A DNA stretch of 26,875 bases from Chromera velia (taxonomy: Eukaryota; Sar; Chromeraceae): NCBI GenBank assembly GCA_018398765.1, contig JAHBMJ010001717.1:1-26875 (forward strand), given 5' to 3'. The notes beneath the pieces were generated by a model that ran no database searches, was not told the origin of the DNA, and was given only the letters and a program-made list of their open reading frames with translations. A program made the position numbers and the translations under genes. Below, one piece after another: positions 18,465 to 26,875 of the stretch. Every line of letters begins with the position of its first letter. Position 1 is the stretch's first letter.

Positions 18465-21275
18465 AACACATTCCTTCGCTCATTTGTTCGGTCGTCGTCT
18501 TCCCTTCGACAATGAGAACGCTCTCACTGGCCCTTCCATCCATCAGAAAGCGAACGGCCCGACTCGGCCTCCTGTCTGTCTAACTGCTCATCAGCAAGTC
18601 TCCCTCTCTCCCTCCCCCAAAACCTCCAACCCCCCAGCTCCCTTCCCTTCCCTTCCCTTCCCTTCCCCGGCCACCAACCGACCGACGCACGCACCATCAT
18701 TGCTCCAGTCACGGGGGTCTTCTCGGAGGTCTTCAGGACCGTTGTGCATCCTGCAGGCAAATTTAATGAAGAACAAACAAGAATTAATCAGTGCATATGC
18801 ATGCACTCATAGACATATACACACATGCAGACACTCAGAAAGACAGGAAAGAATGAAGGAAAAAAAGAAGAAAGGAAAAAGGAAAGCCACGAAAGAAGGA
18901 GAGGAAAAGAAAGCAGGTATGCAGTACAGGAACGGAACAGAAGGTGGGAGGAATGAGAGGAATGATGTCACCTAGAGAGGGGAGGCATAGAAGCACAAAA
19001 GAGAGAGAAAAAATGTCTCGACCCTAGCCGGTTCTCCCCTTTTCTCCCTCTTGTCTTCCGCTCTCTTCATCCCGTTCCCCCTCGTTTCACACCTCAGTCC
19101 AATTTGAAGGAGACAGACACCTGGAGCAACACGCAACTTCCCGCCGGTCTTTCGCGGCTCTATCAGGGAGGTGGTCTTCACCATAATGGGGCTCTCACTC
19201 AGTATTTGGCCGTACACACACGTCAGTTTCATCCTTCCTTCCAGCGAGCATCTTTCCGTCTGTCTGTCCACTCCCATGGTACAAGAGAAGGTTGATCGAA
19301 AGAAGTTCTACCAGCACCACGAAAGGAACCTCCACTCCTGACCCACCGCCCCCCCCTTCTCACACAAACCAACCTGTGGCCATTGCGGGTCCAATCTTCC
19401 AGGAGAACATCGCCAGAGGAAAATTCCAAGGAATGATCTGGCCAACAACGCCGACAGGCTCGTGACGAGTGAACGCAAGGTATCTGCAAGAAGGAGAGAA
19501 GAGGAGAGAAGACGAGACGTCAGTCACTGAGTCAGGCAGTCCGGCTTGCGTCTTCTTTCTTTCCAGTGGAGCATGAGATGTCGATGATCGAGGAATCACG
19601 ACAAAAATGAGATGAGTCAGGCCAACAGACAGCCTGAAAGGTATTCGGCTCATGCAGTTTCAATCTTGTCTTCCGTTGCCCAGTCGAAAAAAAAGCCATC
19701 GCTCGATTCCTCAAACCCATCATCCATCAATCCACGCACCTACCCAGCCGACAGCCTCCCCTTTCCCGTCCATCCGTTTCGTCTCTTCGGCATTTAACCT
19801 TTCAGACAGTCCCAGAACAAACTCTCATTTCTTTCTTTGTTCAATCAAGAGAACAACCAAGTGGCCTTCACATGCATGCCCAAACAGACCGACTAAACAA
19901 ACTCACTTGTCAGAGTTCACAGTCAGAGGGATGGATTTCCCCTGGATCTTATCTGCCCACCCTGCGTAGTATCTGCACACACGCATTCGATCGACGATGC
20001 GGTGGGAGGGAGGGAGGGAGGGAGGGAAGGAAGTTTCCATCATGCAATGGCTCACTAAGGCAGATCAAAAGGAAGGGAGGAAGGCAGGCAGAAGACGGGC
20101 AGACACAACCGTAACCACAAACAGGCAGAGAGACGGAAGGCGCATGCATGCAGCCCATTCTCCCCCCCGGGGGCTAAAGGACTGCGCAAGCCGACTCCAA
20201 ACATTTTCAGCGAAAGGAAGTACTCGAAGAGGAACACAAAGAAGAGAGCAGAAGACGGGGGGCACTTGTCGCAAATCTCACAAGGAAAACAGTGAGGAAA
20301 AAGACATTGAAAGGGAGGCAGACCGGAAAACATTGGCCACCAGTGGAATGTCGACGTGTCTGGCGATGTGTCGGGGTTTTCCGTTGTCTCTGGATTCGAT
20401 ATCTGCCAGTTGGTCTGCGTGCTTCATCACCAGGTCGGCGAGGCGGTTGAGGCAGTCGCGTCTGAAGGCAGGGTCGGCGCAACTCCAGCTGTCGAACGCT
20501 GCGTGGCAATTGACGCACGCAAGGAAACACAGGCAGGCAGGCAGGCACTGTCGAACACTGCGTGGCGGAAAGGAAAACATAGGCAGGCAGGTACTTGGGA
20601 AAAGGTTCTAGGAGAAAGTGGGACGGGGACAAAAGGGAAACAAAGAAAGAAAGGGGCGAAGGGACTGCAGAGGATCTACAGGAGCTGAAGAACGAATTGA
20701 GAGACATTGGAAAGTGGGATGTATTTCAAGGACAGCGAGGTCTTCGGGACGAAGCTGCGTTTTTTTTACACGCACTGTGAGTAGTCTTAGATTGAGGTCC
20801 AACTGTGTGAAAGAAATGCCACCTTGCAACCCGCGCGCCTTTCCTTCAATAAACCAGTCTCGCCGTCTCGCGCGTCCTGCTTCAGAACATTCTCCTTTGT
20901 TTGACTCACCCTTGTGGGCAGCCTTCACGGCTCTGTCGACGTCTGCCTTTCCAGCCTCCTGGACGGTGGCATTCACCTGAGAGAATTCAACGAACGAAGG
21001 CAGCTAGATGCTTTCATGGATCGACCATTAGACGCACTCGTGCACGACGAAGAAAGAGACGGCATCCAACAACCCACCTCCTCAGTTGCCGGGTTGATCG
21101 TGTCGAAGGCTGCACCCACACCATCGCAGAATTCGTTGTTGATGAACAGGCGCGTCTCCACAGGGAGTTTGCCGACCTCAATGCCACCAGAGGAAGAGAA
21201 TGCGCGAGCAAAGCGGGAGACGCCGGGAGCAACGGCCCTCCTGGCAGAAATGAGGGGCGAAACAAGAGAGCGCAT
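14006..21275 (-). CDS. Aldehyde dehydrogenase, mitochondrial class 1/2 type (15 exons)
   Basis: Exons in transcript order: 21275-21078, 20976-20910, 20498-20324, 19972-19907, 19483-19374, 18750-18695, 18385-18265, 17867-17706, 17408-17272, 16799-16754, 16345-16260, 15652-15599, 15160-15033, 14735-14658, 14078-14006. They sum to 1557 nt (518 aa plus stop) and every junction phase agrees. The enzyme oxidises aldehydes to acids with NAD(P)+. Residues 1-31 (Arg/Ser-rich, no acidic residue) look like a mitochondrial presequence; length matches ALDH2 precursors. Visible signatures are PWNFPL with N189, cofactor-binding K212, FTGST at 263-267, LELGGKSP with general base E288, FFNQGQCC with nucleophile C322 formed across an exon junction, and EEIFGP with E419. 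The C-terminus is [15 protein letters not shown]. Introns are 101-623 nt and rich in microsatellites. The substrate cannot be told from sequence. Confidence 0.95.
14092..14134. repeat. (ACTC)n repeat next to last ALDH acceptor
   Basis: An ACTC tetranucleotide run (GAGT on the transcribed strand) lies about 13 nt inside intron 14, upstream of the exon 15 acceptor. Confidence 0.9.
14533..14668 (-). repeat. Triplicated exon 14 end and donor (ALDH)
   Basis: The 20-bp word CCGACCAACCTCCCAATTCC, which on the minus strand spans the last 11 nt of exon 14 and the first 9 nt of intron 14, occurs at 14649-14668 (the real junction), 14595-14614 and 14533-14552. The flanking AAGAAGAAAAGAAA and CAAA-repeat sequence is copied with it. 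Units are 54 and 62 bp. Each copy is a complete AG|GTTGGT donor. Confidence 0.95.
15669..15722. repeat. GAA then GGAGA purine repeats in ALDH intron 11
   Basis: A GAA trinucleotide run followed by five GAGAG-type pentamers, on the acceptor side of intron 11, where it forms a pyrimidine tract on the transcribed strand. Confidence 0.85.
16566..16598. repeat. (GACA)n repeat in ALDH intron 10
   Basis: Eight GACA-type units (TGTC on the transcribed strand), inside the intron after the 46-nt exon 10. Confidence 0.9.
16840..16914. repeat. (CA)n-(AG)n-(TC)n compound microsatellite with inverted symmetry
   Basis: A CA run (16840-16869) is followed by an AG run (16869-16892) and then a TC run (16893-16914). 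The AG and TC arms are reverse complements around a one-base centre, giving a potential hairpin of about 22 bp in ALDH intron 9, some 40 nt upstream of exon 10 in transcript order. Confidence 0.9.
18431..18461. repeat. (CA)n microsatellite in ALDH intron 6
   Basis: A CG-flanked CA run (GT on the transcribed strand) about 45 nt upstream of the exon 7 acceptor. Confidence 0.9.
18642..18667. repeat. (CCCTT)n pentamer run in ALDH intron 6
   Basis: Five CCCTT pentamers, close to the exon 6 donor. Confidence 0.85.
20004..20031. repeat. (GGGA)n run in ALDH intron 3
   Basis: GGGA/GGGAA units about 30-60 nt upstream of the exon 4 acceptor, forming its pyrimidine tract on the minus strand. Confidence 0.85.
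20489..20566 (-). repeat. Duplicated exon 3 start and acceptor (ALDH)
   Basis: CTGTCGAACGCTGCGTGGC at 20489-20507 covers the exon 3 acceptor and first coding bases. It recurs with one mismatch at 20548-20566, 59 bp upstream in transcript order, followed in both copies by related AAGGAAA and GGCAGGCAGG sequence. The second copy offers another GCCACGCAG acceptor. Confidence 0.85.
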
Positions 21276-21368
21276 CTTCCAATTTAAGTACGCCTAGCTT
21301 CGATCTGATTGGAAGCTTTGGTACGCCTGTCTTGTCGGACGAGGTAGCACTGTGGGATGCAGTAAGCG

Positions 21369-21376
21369 TATATATA
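21369..21376 (-). promoter_or_regulatory. TATA-like element upstream of ALDH
   Basis: TATATATA lies 94 bp upstream of the ALDH start codon, in an otherwise GC-balanced stretch. Position and sequence suit a TATA box, but no initiator or transcript start can be seen. Confidence 0.3.
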
Positions 21377-21635
21377 GCAGCTTGTCGTCGTCTTAATTGT
21401 ACACGTTTTGACAGCTAGTTGTCAAAAGTTGTCGCGCGAGCTTATAACGAAGGGCCGCGAGCGCGGCGGCCCATGCTTGCGCGGGCCCGGTAAGGCACGT
21501 ACGCGCTATATAGCGGACAATAGCGGACAGACTAAGTTTTCGGGAGTGAACCTATCCCGGTGCATGCTGACACTTGATGATACTTCATGAACTTCCAAGC
21601 TAAACCAAAAGGTTCCTGCCCCTGCCCGATCATAC

Positions 21636-21653
21636 GTGTACACTAGTGTACAC
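21636..21653. repeat. 18-bp perfect palindrome
   Basis: GTGTACACTAGTGTACAC is its own reverse complement and is followed at once by a near copy of its half (ACTAATGTACAT). It lies 361 bp upstream of the ALDH start and could be a dimeric regulator site. Confidence 0.7.
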
Positions 21654-22254
21654 TAATGTACATCAGCCTCTGTGTATCTTGATAAGTGACATTAAACTGA
21701 ATGCATAGGTGATATATTTTTTTTCTCCTTCTGATTATTTTTAATTTATTCTTTAAACTTTAAAGAAGGACAAATTCAAAATTCAACACTTCTAAACACT
21801 TCGCCCTTAGTACTTCACTCTAGCTAATCATAGCTACTCACCCATTTTGTATTATTTTATTTTTAAGGTCAGTTAGCATTTACAATGTAAAAGGTCTTAA
21901 TAACCGTCTTATGATAACTCTTATCAGGTCTTAACTTTTATCAAACTATATTAAACTAAGCACAAACTTAAAATAATAAGTCAAATTTTATATTATCCGA
22001 ATTAACAAAAAAATAACATAGTTCTTATTAATCCTTTGATACTTCTAAATAGCTAAGACTGTAGCTTTTTAAATTATCTGAATTAGTGTTTAATTTCTAT
22101 ATGTCAACTTTAGTGTGAATTGGTCATTTACCTAGCTATTTACATATGAAGGAGCAGTCTAAGCTTCAAACTAGGCTCTTTTTGACGAGTTTTTCAGTAT
22201 TTATTCATTTCTAAATTCATTCATTTTCTGTCTGCGGCATGCATTCAAAGCTAG

Positions 22255-26598
<4,344 letters not shown>

Positions 26599-26850
26599 CT
26601 GCATGATGCAGGGACAGAAGAGAAGAGAAGAGAAAAACGACTGAAGGAATGAGCGGAATAGAAGAACACACGATTCAATGCGGGCACAAGAAGCAGAAAA
26701 AAAGACTCATGTGGAAGCGAAGAGGCCTCTTTTGATTGGCTCGCTCACGGCTAGTTCCTTCAATGACCTCTCTCTGGTCTTTCCTTCTGTTCTGCCCTGC
26801 GAGCAATCTCCCTCAGAGATAAAGAGACACACCTATTCTCTCACCACGCA
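26599..26850. other. Intron upstream of first visible transporter exon
   Basis: No family-like exon seen. Its 3' end on the minus strand is the acceptor ATGCAG beside 26598. It contains a short GAAGA purine run. Confidence 0.5.
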
Positions 26851-26875
26851 CCCCCCCCCCCCCCCCCCCCCCCCC
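26851..26875. repeat. Poly-C run at contig end
   Basis: Twenty-five consecutive C residues form the window edge, typical of an assembly stop. Confidence 0.95.

Larger units (their letters stand above)
21276..22254. other. AT-rich intergenic region between two minus-strand genes
   Basis: The part next to the ALDH start (21276-21600) is GC-rich and probably its promoter. It holds a 12-bp palindrome CGCTATATAGCG (21504-21515) and a repeated TAGCGGACA word. From 21,700 to 22,200 it is strongly AT-rich with no open frame of note and would hold the 3' end of the transporter transcript's neighbourhood. Confidence 0.5.

Overview
The window looks like a nuclear contig of an intron-rich unicellular eukaryote, probably a protist or microalga. 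Its genes are split into small exons of 46-220 nt by 100-750 nt GT-AG introns, and both introns and intergenic DNA are full of microsatellites. There is no operon structure, no bacterial-type gene order and no sign of polycistronic signals. A chromerid or other alveolate/stramenopile-like alga would fit, but I cannot name the species from sequence alone. The window begins in (CT)n/(GT)n and ends in a 25-nt C run, so both ends may be assembly breaks. The first and last genes are incomplete at their 5' ends.

Layout. (1) 115-1398, plus strand: the last three exons of an unrecognised protein with an acidic/alanine-rich C-tail. (2) 1399-2877: non-genic DNA with a possible minus-strand coding segment at 1891-2406. 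(3) 2878-7170: a tandem, gag-only LTR retroelement (LTR-gag-LTR-gag-LTR). Each of the three LTRs is exactly 322 bp, and there is a CCHC zinc knuckle but no protease, reverse transcriptase or integrase. (4) 7734-9841, plus strand: a complete two-exon PAP2-superfamily membrane phosphatase of sphingosine-1-phosphate phosphatase type (495 aa). (5) 9842-14005: a 4.2 kb interval between convergent genes, with a minisatellite and an AT-rich block. (6) 14006-21275, minus strand: a complete 15-exon mitochondrial-type aldehyde dehydrogenase (518 aa), reconstructed exon by exon with every splice phase consistent. (7) 21276-22254: AT-rich intergenic DNA with palindromes. (8) 22255-26598, minus strand: the last seven exons of a POT/PTR-family (MFS) transporter, 443 aa visible, with a long charged cytoplasmic tail.

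The most unusual signal is in the introns rather than the proteins. Of 23 donors fixed by reading-frame continuity, 19 read GTNNGT with almost free +3/+4 bases. Twelve have a further GT at +9/+10, so many introns begin as a four-base-period (GTNN)n run. In addition, four exon edges (two donors, two acceptors) are duplicated inside the adjacent intron, giving decoy or alternative splice sites. Two of these would add in-frame residues (18 and 38 aa). Together they suggest that introns here grow, or shift their boundaries, by local tandem duplication across splice sites.

The genes share no obvious pathway: lipid-phosphate dephosphorylation, aldehyde oxidation and peptide/nitrate-type transport are independent housekeeping or metabolic functions.
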